Positions 28,101 to 35,666 of a stretch of 64,000 nt of DNA are shown piece by piece. The position numbers were made by a program, and so were the translations under genes. Below the pieces are notes generated by a model. It saw nothing but the letters and a program-made list of their open reading frames with translations. It was not told where the DNA came from and did no database searches. Position 1 is the stretch's first letter. Each line of letters begins with the position of its first letter. This stretch comes from Portulaca oleracea. Lineage: Eukaryota; Streptophyta; Magnoliopsida; Caryophyllales; Portulacaceae. The stretch covers positions 22,342,594 to 22,406,593 of the forward strand of contig CM055881.1 of NCBI GenBank assembly GCA_029582165.1, given 5' to 3'.

Positions 28101-30027
28101 TTGATTAAGATGGAATTTTAGTTGTAAGTAAATCAGATATATAGAAAAGGAACATTGCGCAAATGATTTAGTTTACAAACACAACAGGTATAACAAGAAG
28201 ACGGACATCCCCTCTGGTTGATATGTTTTGTGCTAGCGAGGAGCTTGATTTTATTGAGGTAACAAGCAGAACTAGGAATCGTTGGGCAAAATATCAGAAA
28301 ACAAGAAGAAGACTGTCGCGTGGGGTGACAGCCATGCTTAGCTCAAAAATATCAGAAAAGGGCAATTTATAGTAGCACATTATGTTTGTGCTATTAGACA
28401 GTTTATGTGGAGTGTGGTCGCCAAATGACTTTCACACATCCCCTCTGGTTGATATGTTTTGTGCTAGCGAGGAGCTGGATTTTATTGAGGTAACAAGGAG
28501 AACTATAAATCTATGGGCAAAATGACTAACAGGATAGGGGCAGAGTGCCTTAAGCTTGGTAACATTGCAAGCGTGCAAAACAAGAAGCTATGACTACTAT
28601 TTCTCACTTGAGTGGAGCATGAACATGGGTTTTCACCTTAAACAAGTGAAAAAGTCATCGTTTTTTCCTTTTTTCCTTTAATATGATCTCTTCACTTTCT
28701 AATCGTCCAAAACACCAGCGCTTACTCTATGGGAACTCAGAGATTCACTCAAGTACTCAACAGGGAAAACTTGAAACTTGTGGGATGATTTGCCTAGTAG
28801 GAGAGTACAGAGGCTGAACCACCTAGAGAGATTTATTAGCACATCAAAAGACGACCGCTACATCAGTAGTATGAGGGGAAAAGCCTAACCACGTCTTTGG
28901 CAGCACTTTTGCACCCAAAGAGGGCCCTTTCGAAAGCAAGATAACTTTTTGACAAGGTAGACCTCTAATTTGGATTGCTGGTAAAGACAAGATTGAACAA
29001 ATTTAGGCCTGAAAGGCTGAAACACTATTAGAAAACAAAATTGTACGGGGGTGTTTATACAGAAGGGTTTAAGAGACAGATACACATTTGTGAAAAGCTA
29101 CGAGAAAATTGCCCTCTGTCATTAATTTGAATCAATACCACAAAACTCTGCCCAGGGAGAGTATTGTGTTTGATGACGCTTGTATTGCGAATATTGTGTT
29201 TGATGATGCCAGATCAAAAATTAAGAAGGATTTATAGCACCCTAATCCACAGCAAATCGAACTGGTGGCAACTGGAGTTTACCTAGACACTACCAGACAT
29301 GTCACATGTGAAGTCAAAACAGGTATGCAATGCTCCCTGTCGAAGTGAATTCGCGATCAATGCCAATGTCTCCATGTTTTTGATATCAGTGAAGGGAAGG
29401 ATAACTGTTACCACAAGTTGTGTTCACTGGTGTAAAATTGCCAATGGAGAGGCATTGATACTAGAAAGAATTACTAGTGGTCCTAAAAATGAACAAGTCA
29501 AGCATAAAGAAGTAGGTGTATCAGACAACAAACAAATGGGTACTAAAATAGTGAAGAACTGAACCCAGAAAAGCAGAGAAAGGTGATAAGGAAGTATTAA
29601 AATGAATATGAAAGGTACCTGAGAAGAGGGGCATTGAGAGAGTGCAAGTAGTACCACCTACAAGTGCAAAAGCACAGAAAGCAAGCTTCCACTTATGGTG
29701 CATCAAAAGAGTGGAGAGAAGGCCCCAAGTAATGGCATCGTTGGTTTGGAAATTGTGGGGCTGAGCCTGCTCAACATTTGGGTCAGGATCGGTGACAGCG
29801 TAATCGGAAGCAGGACCTGGCACGTAAGCTGAGAGTGGAGAGAGGCGGGTGTTGGTTGTGCGGTGGAGATGGAGATGGAGGGGATAAGAGAAACAAAGTG
29901 AAGAAGAGAATGGAGATGATCGAGCTTGAGTTCGAGTTCGAGTTCGAGTGTGAAGGAGACGAGTAGAGGTGACAGACAGGGATAGGGATAGGAACGGAAG
30001 AGACAGGGGTTGTGAACAAGCAGCCAT
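10161..30027 (-). CDS. ABCB28: ABC transporter B family member 28 (half-size, probably plastid)
   Basis: Half-size ABC exporter with an N-terminal membrane domain and a C-terminal ATPase domain; substrate unknown. Exons in order: 30027-29619, 27596-27409, 26213-26190, 25523-25422, 25160-25070, 24776-24676, 24503-24453, 24306-24178, 21334-21272, 21180-20904, 20177-20029, 19916-19827, 11632-11498, 11424-11368, 11276-11220 and 10397-10161. They join to 719 aa, close to the Arabidopsis homologue. The Ser/Arg-rich start [12 protein letters not shown] looks like a plastid transit peptide. Walker [10 protein letters not shown] is at 510-518, Q-loop Gln558, signature SGGQ at 617-620, Walker B ILILDE with Asp640-Glu641, and H-loop His672. 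Intron 4 uses a GC donor; exon 3 is only 24 bp. The start at 30027 is preferred over an upstream in-frame Met at 30138 because it gives a cleaner transit peptide. All catalytic motifs are intact despite heavy transposon load in introns 8 and 12. Confidence 0.95.
11840..11863. repeat. Short perfect inverted repeat in ABCB28 intron 12
   Basis: Arms GTATGTTGACA and TGTCAACATAC, 11 bp each, are separated by 2 bp. The site could extrude as a small cruciform. It lies in intron sequence outside the large insertions, and no function is evident. Confidence 0.7.
12240..13090 (+). mobile_element. LTR-like block B, left part (split by a gypsy insertion)
   Basis: This GC-rich segment carries palindrome array B. 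It is followed by TATAAATA at 12911-12918 and a leader-like region containing GTGGTGGTTATTTTCC. The block is interrupted at 13090 by the gypsy element and appears to resume at 19453. The left limit was not identified. The 200-aa minus-strand ORF over it comes from the GC-rich repeats and is not taken as a gene. Confidence 0.5.
12479..12745 (+). repeat. Palindrome array B (word GGCACGATCGTGCC)
   Basis: About eight copies of a 12-14 bp dyad centred on CGATCG recur at irregular spacing of roughly 20-50 bp, including near 12479, 12549, 12580, 12656 and 12731. Variants such as GCACACTCGTGCC keep the outer symmetry. The array lies about 165 bp upstream of TATAAATA. Confidence 0.85.
13259..14012. 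mobile_element. TIR element nested in the gypsy 5' LTR (word GGTTCC/GGTAAGG)
   Basis: The ends AGGGATGAGCGGTT and AACCGCTCACCCCT are inverted repeats. ACCTATAAAT occurs on both sides (13249-13258 and 14013-14022) but only once at the equivalent site of the other LTR copy, proving insertion after the gypsy element. Inside, phrases such as AACGGGTAAGGTTCC recur in both orientations. The 9-10 bp duplication suggests a Mutator-like mover, while the TIR looks hAT-like, so the superfamily is uncertain. Confidence 0.8.
14214..14228 (+). other. Primer-binding site, initiator Met tRNA type
   Basis: TGGTATCAGAAC starts 3 bp after the 5' LTR end. It differs by one base from the common plant primer-binding site TGGTATCAGAGC, which is complementary to the initiator methionine tRNA. 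Confidence 0.8.
15173..16551 (+). pseudogene. Ty3/gypsy gag, broken
   Basis: A gag polyprotein remnant. The first part, [20 protein letters not shown] and following, is a coiled-coil-like N-terminus. The capsid region includes [13 protein letters not shown], and the later segment contains [13 protein letters not shown], typical of retrotransposon gag. An in-frame TAG at 15851-15853, a TAA at 16079-16081 and a frameshift before 16102 break it. The zinc knuckle near 16480-16530 reads [14 protein letters not shown], so the expected His of C-X2-C-X4-H-X4-C is Gln. It cannot encode functional Gag. Confidence 0.85.
16552..17085 (+). pseudogene. Ty3/gypsy aspartic protease remnant
   Basis: It continues the frame of the second gag segment and carries a TAA at 16696-16698. 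The region reading [19 protein letters not shown] aligns in pattern with the retropepsin active site of plant gypsy elements (D-S/G-G-S...NV). The catalytic Asp position is His here. [10 protein letters not shown] downstream matches the conserved second half. It is inactive. Confidence 0.75.
17085..17582 (+). pseudogene. Ty3/gypsy integrase C-terminal remnant
   Basis: The stretch containing [25 protein letters not shown], and later [13 protein letters not shown] and [11 protein letters not shown] follows the order of the C-terminal end of plant gypsy polyproteins. It follows the protease remnant almost directly, so the RT, RNase H and integrase catalytic core have been deleted. The 165-aa open frame is therefore a residual, not a host gene. 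Confidence 0.75.
17957..18540 (+). repeat. Palindrome array H (word AATCCTAGTAGGATT)
   Basis: The perfect 15-bp dyad AATCCTAGTAGGATT and near-copies such as AATCCTAGAAGGATT and AATCCCATCAGGATT recur upstream of, and between, two TATAAATA boxes. Confidence 0.75.
18128..18632 (+). repeat. 252-bp tandem duplication with a duplicated promoter
   Basis: The unit starting GAGTTTAGAAGAGTCTAGAA at 18128 is repeated from 18380 with only a handful of differences. Each unit includes the palindrome cluster, a TATAAATAGGGG box and the presumed transcription start area, so the whole core promoter is doubled. The near identity indicates a recent duplication. Confidence 0.95.
19453..19826 (+). mobile_element. 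LTR-like block B, right part, and residual ABCB28 intron
   Basis: GGTGGGTTTAATAGTTC at 19453 appears to continue the sequence interrupted at 13090. The end of the block was not determined. The exon 12 donor of ABCB28 lies at 19826 on the minus strand. No other feature is seen. Confidence 0.4.
20360..20400. repeat. Poly-C tract in ABCB28 intron 10
   Basis: A run of C interrupted only by single A residues lies in the intron between exons 10 and 11. A second C tract lies near 20815-20827. The lengths should be read with caution because such tracts are error-prone. Confidence 0.85.
22003..23681. mobile_element. Long-TIR DNA element in ABCB28 intron 8, carrying a LINE fragment
   Basis: The left end, containing ACTTTTAGTGGAAACTATTT near 22013-22032, recurs inverted at about 23634-23659, with related sequence continuing for about 60 bp. 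CTAGGATC occurs at 21995-22002 and 23682-23689 and is a candidate 8-bp target duplication. The interior is mostly a LINE 3' segment, so the element either captured it or was itself a LINE target. Confidence 0.65.
22438..23448 (+). pseudogene. L1-type LINE 3' fragment (end of reverse transcriptase ORF)
   Basis: [27 protein letters not shown] and [19 protein letters not shown] are typical of the region after the RT core in plant L1 ORF2. Frameshifts and stops interrupt it. It ends in an A-rich tail (CCAATAAAAAAAATAG near 23432-23448), so it is a 5'-truncated LINE end in plus orientation, antisense to ABCB28. Confidence 0.8.
28205..28528. repeat. Direct duplication in ABCB28 intron 1
   Basis: A segment of about 93 bp starting ACATCCCCTCTGGTTGATAT at 28205 is repeated from 28436, a period of 231 bp, with a few differences. 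The origin of the segment is not recognised. Confidence 0.9.
29925..29955 (-). repeat. Coding hexanucleotide repeat in ABCB28 exon 1
   Basis: A GAGTTC repeat on the plus strand reads on the minus strand as CGAACT units encoding alternating Thr-Arg in the transit peptide ([11 protein letters not shown]). Length changes by whole units would keep the frame. Confidence 0.85.
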
Positions 30028-30387
30028 TAGAGATGGAGATGGAGATATCATGTATACAGGCACCAATTCTAATGCTTCACACCAAGATTTTCCGATATCA
30101 TGTATACGGGCAGGGGAAGGAGACGATGAGGGTCTCACTCTCCCTCACCAATACCAATACTTGCCTCTTTCTCCGCCAAAATTTTGGTAATCCCCCAATT
30201 TATTACATGTTATTCAAAAAAAAAAACGAGTAACAACTTGCTACATTTTGATGTAATTATTTTGTTTCTATATTTTGATAAATTATTATGGGGTGATATT
30301 ATTTGTACGTTAATTATTTATTGGGGTTATTTCGACTAATTTTTCGGTTTAAGAATGCGCGAAACAATGATTTTCGTATTTAAGGTT
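30028..30387. other. Region upstream of ABCB28
   Basis: This contains the 5' untranslated region and presumed promoter of ABCB28 on the minus strand. A 14-nt motif, GATATCATGTATAC, occurs twice about 49 bp apart (near 30045 and 30094). No TATA box is clear. Retrotransposon sequence starts within about 0.4 kb of the start codon. Confidence 0.5.
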
Positions 30388-30520
30388 GTTTTAATCGAAA
30401 GAATTCGAATACGACATTGGGTGGTAATGGTGGTAAAGTGATCGGGTTGCCTCCCGTACCCAATGATGGAACGACATATGATAGAAGGGTACGGGGTGAA
30501 CCAGCTTGGCCCTCCGCCAT
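30388..30520 (-). pseudogene. Start of a gypsy-type gag ORF, truncated
   Basis: Downstream of the primer-binding site, a minus-strand ATG at 30520 opens MAEGQAGSPRTLLSYVV and continues through a Pro-rich stretch for about 40 codons before a stop. Position and context are those of a gag start; the sequence itself is too short for firm family assignment. The rest of the internal region is missing. Confidence 0.5.
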
Positions 30521-30647
30521 CAGAACTTGAAACCTCCTACAAGAAATGAAGAAGCATCAAATTCATCGGGAATTAGAACAAACTAGTTTCTAGCATGAAA
30601 GCAATCTTAAACAACACAAGACCAAGAAACTAAGCTAGGGGCACTTG

Positions 30648-30666
30648 CTCCCCGGCAACGGCGCCA
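30648..30666 (-). other. Primer-binding site, tRNA-Arg-like
   Basis: On the minus strand TGGCGCCGTTGCCGGGGAG lies 3 bp beyond the LTR end. This sequence resembles the tRNA-Arg type primer-binding site that I recall for Tat/Ogre-lineage gypsy elements. Confidence 0.65.
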
Positions 30667-31733
30667 TTTTGTGTAACATGGTTTTTGTACCCCGGTTTTT
30701 ATATCGTTCTTCTCGAGGAGCTAGGGGCCTTAGCTAAGAAAGTCGGTCTACGGTCGGGTTAAGATTGCTAGGTAAGGCAATGGGGTAAAGAGGCGGTCAC
30801 AAAGCAACAAATAAATCTAAGGTCAGTCAAGGTGAAACAATGGGTTTCGGGGGCTTTTCGGGATGCAAACGGGAATAAGGGGATAGGTTTTGCAACAAGA
30901 GAGCAAGAAGGAAGAAAATCAAGTGGTAATTCCGTTAGAAAATACCCACCGGACTTCCTCTTTCAAGGATAGTTCGGATTAACTTCCCCAAAGTCCACCA
31001 TGGACCCGGAGGGTTAATGAAACAAAATTCCCTAGTTAGTCTCTACTCACTCTCATGAGTAAAGTGCTAACTATCCCAATTCCAACCTTCCAACACAAGT
31101 GTTGGATGTGTTCGGGGACTTTCGGACCCAAATACATCCCACTTGAAAGAAGGAATGGAGTGGGAAAAGTGATTTCCCAACTAATTGCTCACTAAAATTG
31201 CTAACCCAATCCAAATAAACCATTCACATCCTTAGTTTCTCCCTAACCCATAAGGGTTCTAGCCTCTAATCATCTTAACTAACATGCTAACAACAATAAT
31301 AACATCATCAATGCTTAAAACAGAGAATCTAGATAATCAAAGCAACAATAGCAACAATAGCAACAATAGCAATAATCACACTAAGTAATCTAATAACAAA
31401 AACAGAGATTAAAAGTAAATGGATGAACTAAAGAGAGTAAGAGTTAAGAAATGCTCATTAATTTGATGCCAATGGAAAGATGCTCCAGAATAATAAGAAT
31501 CCAATGCTCCAAAATAGGATAAATCTTCAAAACTTTAATAGAACTCCAATAAAATCCAGTGCAAAAGCAATAGTCCAAGTGTAATCACTCACTAATCACT
31601 AGGAACTCACTCTAAAGCTAAGATGGAATAAAGATTTCCCCTATGCTAATCGTCCAAGTAGCAATATATACAAGCCAGAAAGGTTACTCAAAACACAGCA
31701 CTTCACCCAACAGAATTGCGCGAACTACAGGGG

Positions 31734-32070
31734 ACCGTAGGTACGGTCTACGGGACCGTAGCTACGGTCCTGCGAAGCGAACTGGGCGATTTTCTCTCCT
31801 TCGCAACACCGTAGGCACGGTGTATCTGGACCGTAGGTGCGGTCAAGCGAATCAGGTTAGGTGATTCTTCTCCCCTTCGCAGCACCGTAGGCACGGTGTA
31901 TTTGGGTCGTAGGTACGGTCAAGCGAATCAGGCTAGGCGATTCTTCTCCCCTTCGCAGCACCGCAGGTGCGGTCTCCCAAGACCGTAGGTACGGTCTTGC
32001 TCAGGTACTTCACTTCCTGCGAACACCTTGGCACCACCGCGGGTGCGGTCCTCAGGACCGTAGGTACTAT
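31734..32070 (-). repeat. Palindrome array C (word ACCGTAGGTACGGT)
   Basis: About ten copies or variants of a 14-bp dyad recur, such as ACCGTAGGTACGGT, ACCGTAGCTACGGT, ACCGTAGGCACGGT and ACCGCAGGTGCGGT. Compensating changes in both arms keep symmetry in some copies (for example ACCGCAGGTGCGGT). The array lies directly upstream of the LTR TATA box. Confidence 0.9.
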
Positions 32071-32098
32071 CCTGCCCGGCCAAGCTGAAGCTCTGGGC

Positions 32099-32184
32099 GT
32101 AGCGCCCGCTACGTAGAGGGTGACGGGGGGCTACACCTTGGTACGTGTGACGGCGAGCGGAGGAGAAGGGGTAGCACCCGCTAC
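32099..32184 (-). repeat. Second palindrome in LTR C (word GTAGCGCCCGCTAC)
   Basis: GTAGCGCCCGCTAC at 32099-32112 and GTAGCACCCGCTAC at 32171-32184 are each followed by GTAGAGGGTG. The same word appears in array D near 33800. Confidence 0.8.
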
Positions 32185-32470
32185 GTAGAGGGTGGCGGGG
32201 GCTACCATGGCAAAACTCAGCAAAACTTTAACTTTTGAGCCGCTCGATATGTCCGGCCTTTCTACTTTCTTCGCCCTTGACTCGGTCAAGACCCGGGAAA
32301 TCTCGGGATTTCCAAAATAGCTGCAAAATGGCCCTTTTTACACGTTTTGAGTAAAGACTCCAAAATCTACAAAATAACCAAAAAGTATTAAAAACTATGA
32401 AATTAAACTACGAAACAAGTCAAAAGCCTAAGAATTGAGGCGCTATTTAGACACAAAATTGGGTCTAAAC

Positions 32471-33190
32471 AGTCCCACAAGTGTTCGATTCCTTAAATTC
32501 CCTTGTCACTTACTATCTCAAGTTCGGATAAGGTAAGTTGAAGTCATCCTTATGTAAGATCCGAAAGTTCCTTGATCTCCGAGTTGGACTCTGAAAAGCA
32601 GATGATCATCTATTGATTTATCTGAGCTCGGTCAAGCATTTTCAGTCCAAACTCACTAAGTGGCCAACGAGACAATTGGCCCTAATAGGGAGGAAAATTC
32701 CATCTTGTTCAAATACATATTCTCACATGATCCAACTGTAACCCAGACACCGCCTTTATGGCCTACTGTTATGAAAGACATTTTGACGCGCTCCAAAGTT
32801 ACAACAGACCATGTAGTCTATGTATTAAACTCAAGATTTAGGAATTTTGAGTAGTGAGAGCTCTTTTGACATTCCCAACTTAAAGAGTTCCCACTGCGGG
32901 TCAGTTCAGTAGTTGTTCTCAACAATACCCATGTGATTGATTAATGATGTCATCACATCACCAAGATCATGAAACTCAATCATCACCTCAATCCTACATG
33001 CTAATTGTGTTGACATTATCACTGTCCTTATGTGATAATATTATTAGGAACCAGGTCGATTGTCGACCAAGATTAGCGTCATCAAGTTCACCAATGGGGT
33101 TTCAGAAATCAGACCTCATCCAATTTCCCATTTTGAATTCGCTAACTGGAGCGTTATCGTACGCGTCGCGTGGAGGGATGAAGATTAGCT
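32471..33190. other. Noncoding retroelement-like debris
   Basis: Between LTR C and block D I see no coding region. Phrases such as AAACTCACTAAGTGGCC are reminiscent of noncoding internal regions of copia-like or LARD elements, but no terminus, primer-binding site or protein motif supports a firm call. Confidence 0.3.
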
Positions 33191-33880
33191 TGAGTTGAAC
33201 TTCGAAGAAAACATCGACGAAAAGCTTGAACAACCAATGGAAGGATATGACCTTGTGGCAAGGTAATCCACAACCCAAGGCCTAATAGCCCACCAAGATT
33301 AACATAAAGGCTAAATCACCAAATAATCTATAAAGGAATGACTTGAAACACCACCAAATCACTTAGATAAAGTAATCAAGATTTTTGAGAAAGTTTGGAA
33401 AAACCCAGCATAAGCAAGCAACAATATTCAGCCAAAAAAACTATGAAAAATAAGCTAGGGGGTATTTATACAAAATGGGGGTAAAACAGTAAAACACCAA
33501 AATCTTGGCAGCAAGGCAGGAGGTCGCGGGTAACACGGTGGCGTCGCGGGCGCGACGGGCGGCTGGGACGGGCGACTGGTGCGGCCTCAACAACCGGGCA
33601 AGGAAGGGTCGCGGGCGTGACCAATTCTGTCGCGGGCGTGACACATAAGCGCTGGCGGGGCTCTGCCTGACGCTGGCAGTGGGTGGCTTTGGCATGAAAC
33701 ATAAATCTCCCTGGGACGAGCGCTGGCAGCGTTTGTCCAGAGTTGGCAGCGTCTCTCGCCAATGCCCAGCCATAAAGGCTGTCGCGAGCGCTACCTGTGG
33801 TAGCGGGCGCTACGGCTTTGTTCAGCACTTCGACGCGGGTGTTACTGAGGCTATGGCGGGCGCTACCGGCTGCTGTTGAG
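33190..33880 (-). mobile_element. LTR-like block D (boundaries uncertain)
   Basis: On the minus strand a palindrome array is followed by TATAAATA at 33463-33470 and a leader-like sequence, the same order as in LTR C. A gag-like reading frame lies immediately upstream, so this could be the 3' LTR of that element. Termini and target duplication were not found. Confidence 0.5.
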
Positions 33881-35666
33881 GCTTCCATGTTCCGATTCTT
33901 CCCACCTTGAGTTTCCTTGACTCGGGACCACACTCGGACCCATATGCCATGCAACTCTTCGCTCCGGGACGGCCCGGTTCTTCCCCGAGGGTTGGGATCC
34001 CATTTATAATGGATGCTACACCCAAGGATGGTTCGAATATGCCTCCAAAGTCCCAGGTCCACCTTGAAATGGATCCCACCCCTGACCATGATGTCATTTT
34101 GCCCGCGTTTTACGAAGGGGGTGCGGGCTGGCTTGGTGAACACGGATTTTGGAGCTTGGACCCTAGCCCGATACGGTTCATACTCCCCTTCTTGAAAAAG
34201 AGTTTCCCTCAACTCTTGGGAGTTAAAAAGAAGGCATGTTCCATAGCTCGGCCACCCGTTACTTGAACCTTCTAATAACCCGATCATGATCACGATATGA
34301 ACTCCACCCTACTTGAAGTAATAGGAATTCTTGAAGAGGTTTAGGGGTGAAGGACAAAGGACGGAAGTAGGAGAATTCAGTGAAGTTAGGGAATGCTCAA
34401 CCTCACTAAGCTTGCTACTTGGTAAAGACAAAGCTATGGATCGCTTGCCCTCACCAAGAGCACACTCATCCCGTGTTTCGCTCAAAAGGAGGTTCCTCAA
34501 CTCACTTCCCACCCAAGTTTTGATTTGATGTGGGGCTAAGGGATTCAAGTAATCACAGTTAGGCAAATGATCTTCATTCAACAAGCATTCCCACAAATTT
34601 TGCATATCGAACTTCACATAGTACCCAGTCAACAACATATCCTCGAATAACCAATGTCGCCCAAATATCATGTATGGCATATTCAAATAATTCATATCAC
34701 AACGACCAACATGCAAGCAATATTCATTAATGGACGACACAAACGACGATCTCATTAACATGGAAGGAACTAGAATCATGGCTTCATCAAACCCAAACTT
34801 GTCACTAGACACCAATCGAACACCAAGATTCTTAACGTTCCACTCCAAGAATAGAGAATTTTCGATCGAGGACATCACACGCTCATCATGCAACTTATTA
34901 TCACGCCAACAAACATTCTCAAACAACCAATGCCTCCTGAAGATCATGCACGACTCACCCAAAGACTCTACACCACAACGTCCATCTTTCAAGCATGAGA
35001 CAATAAATTTCATAGGAGAGCCTTCGGTTATCTTGTTCTTCTCATGGAGAAGAATTTGAGTGCCCACGGGTGGAAGGGAATTGGAGTCTTCGCCATGGTT
35101 GTTTAATCCCTTGGCTTGCGACAACGGTAAAACCAAAGGAACTTCTTCTTGAGCCTTTTCAACAATGATGAGAGGAAGGGAAAAATCGATGTTCTCAACC
35201 TCCTCGTGGCATGGAGTTTCACCAAGCTCACCATGTACATCAAGAAGCTCATGAGGTTTCCCTTCATCGGCTGCAAGGACATTAACTCCATCTGTTCGCT
35301 TTTCTCAACCTTCTCAAATTTTTCAAGTGGGGAAGGGAGGTTTCGCTTGTCAACTTCCTCCAAAATGTCACTAGTTTGCTCCTCCACACCAAATGATTTT
35401 TCAATCCAAGCTGTAACCATAGCCATTTTTGGACATTGTAAGGAATCGTGTCCCACACGTCTACATTTGACACATTTTTGGGACGTAAAGGTCGTTAGTG
35501 GGGAGCAGTGGAATGGCTTCTTTCGGGAGAAATCCTCTCTTCTTTTTCCCTCATGTTGAGGTTGGATTTGAAGAAATGCGGAGATTCTATCAAGTTGATT
35601 CGCAATGGCGCCTATAGTATTTTCAATGTTCATGAATTGACTCTCAAGACTCGGCTTAGGGGCCAT
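33466..35666 (-). pseudogene. Gag-like retroelement ORFs, broken
   Basis: The first segment, 35666-35103, contains a zinc knuckle CVKCRRVGHDSLQC that fits C-X2-C-X4-H-X4-C, as in gypsy gag. A frameshift leads to a second open segment at 35136-34309. After an in-frame TAG at 34309-34311 the same frame stays open from 34293 to 33466, running through palindrome array D. The second segment has an internal repeat: MIFRRHWLFENV and MIFGRHWLFEDM about 80 residues apart, each preceded by a GRC motif. I recognise no protease or RT. Best read as a decayed non-autonomous gypsy-like element; openness over the array may simply reflect GC richness. Confidence 0.5.
33528..33868 (-). repeat. Palindrome array D (words GTCGCGGGCGTGAC and GTAGCGGGCGCTAC)
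   Basis: GTCGCGGGCGCGAC at 33543 and GTCGCGGGCGTGAC at 33608 and 33629 are followed by the chimeric GTCGCGAGCGCTAC at 33781 and GTAGCGGGCGCTAC at 33800. The first word is that of array A and the second that of the C2 pair, with a hybrid between them. Confidence 0.85.

Larger units (their letters stand above)
30670..32470 (-). mobile_element. 5' LTR C of a truncated gypsy element
   Basis: On the minus strand the 1.8-kb LTR starts TGTTTAGACCC and ends GGTTACACA, followed by the primer-binding site. A TATATATT box lies at 31664-31671, with arrays C and C2 upstream in U3. The internal region stops within 300 bp of the LTR, so this is a 5' end fragment. A second LTR copy is not present in the window. 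Confidence 0.7.

Noticed and set aside
30028..30138. Upstream in-frame Met as the ABCB28 start
   Set aside because: It would add residues (MRPSSSPSPARIHDIG...) before a good transit peptide. Possible but less likely than the ATG at 30027.
31734..32070. CRISPR-like array
   Set aside because: Short repeats at irregular spacing in plant nuclear DNA inside an LTR. No constant repeat-spacer unit and no cas genes.
33466..34293. 275-aa ORF as a host gene
   Set aside because: Its C-terminal half is palindrome array D and its N-terminal half continues a broken retroelement frame across a stop codon.
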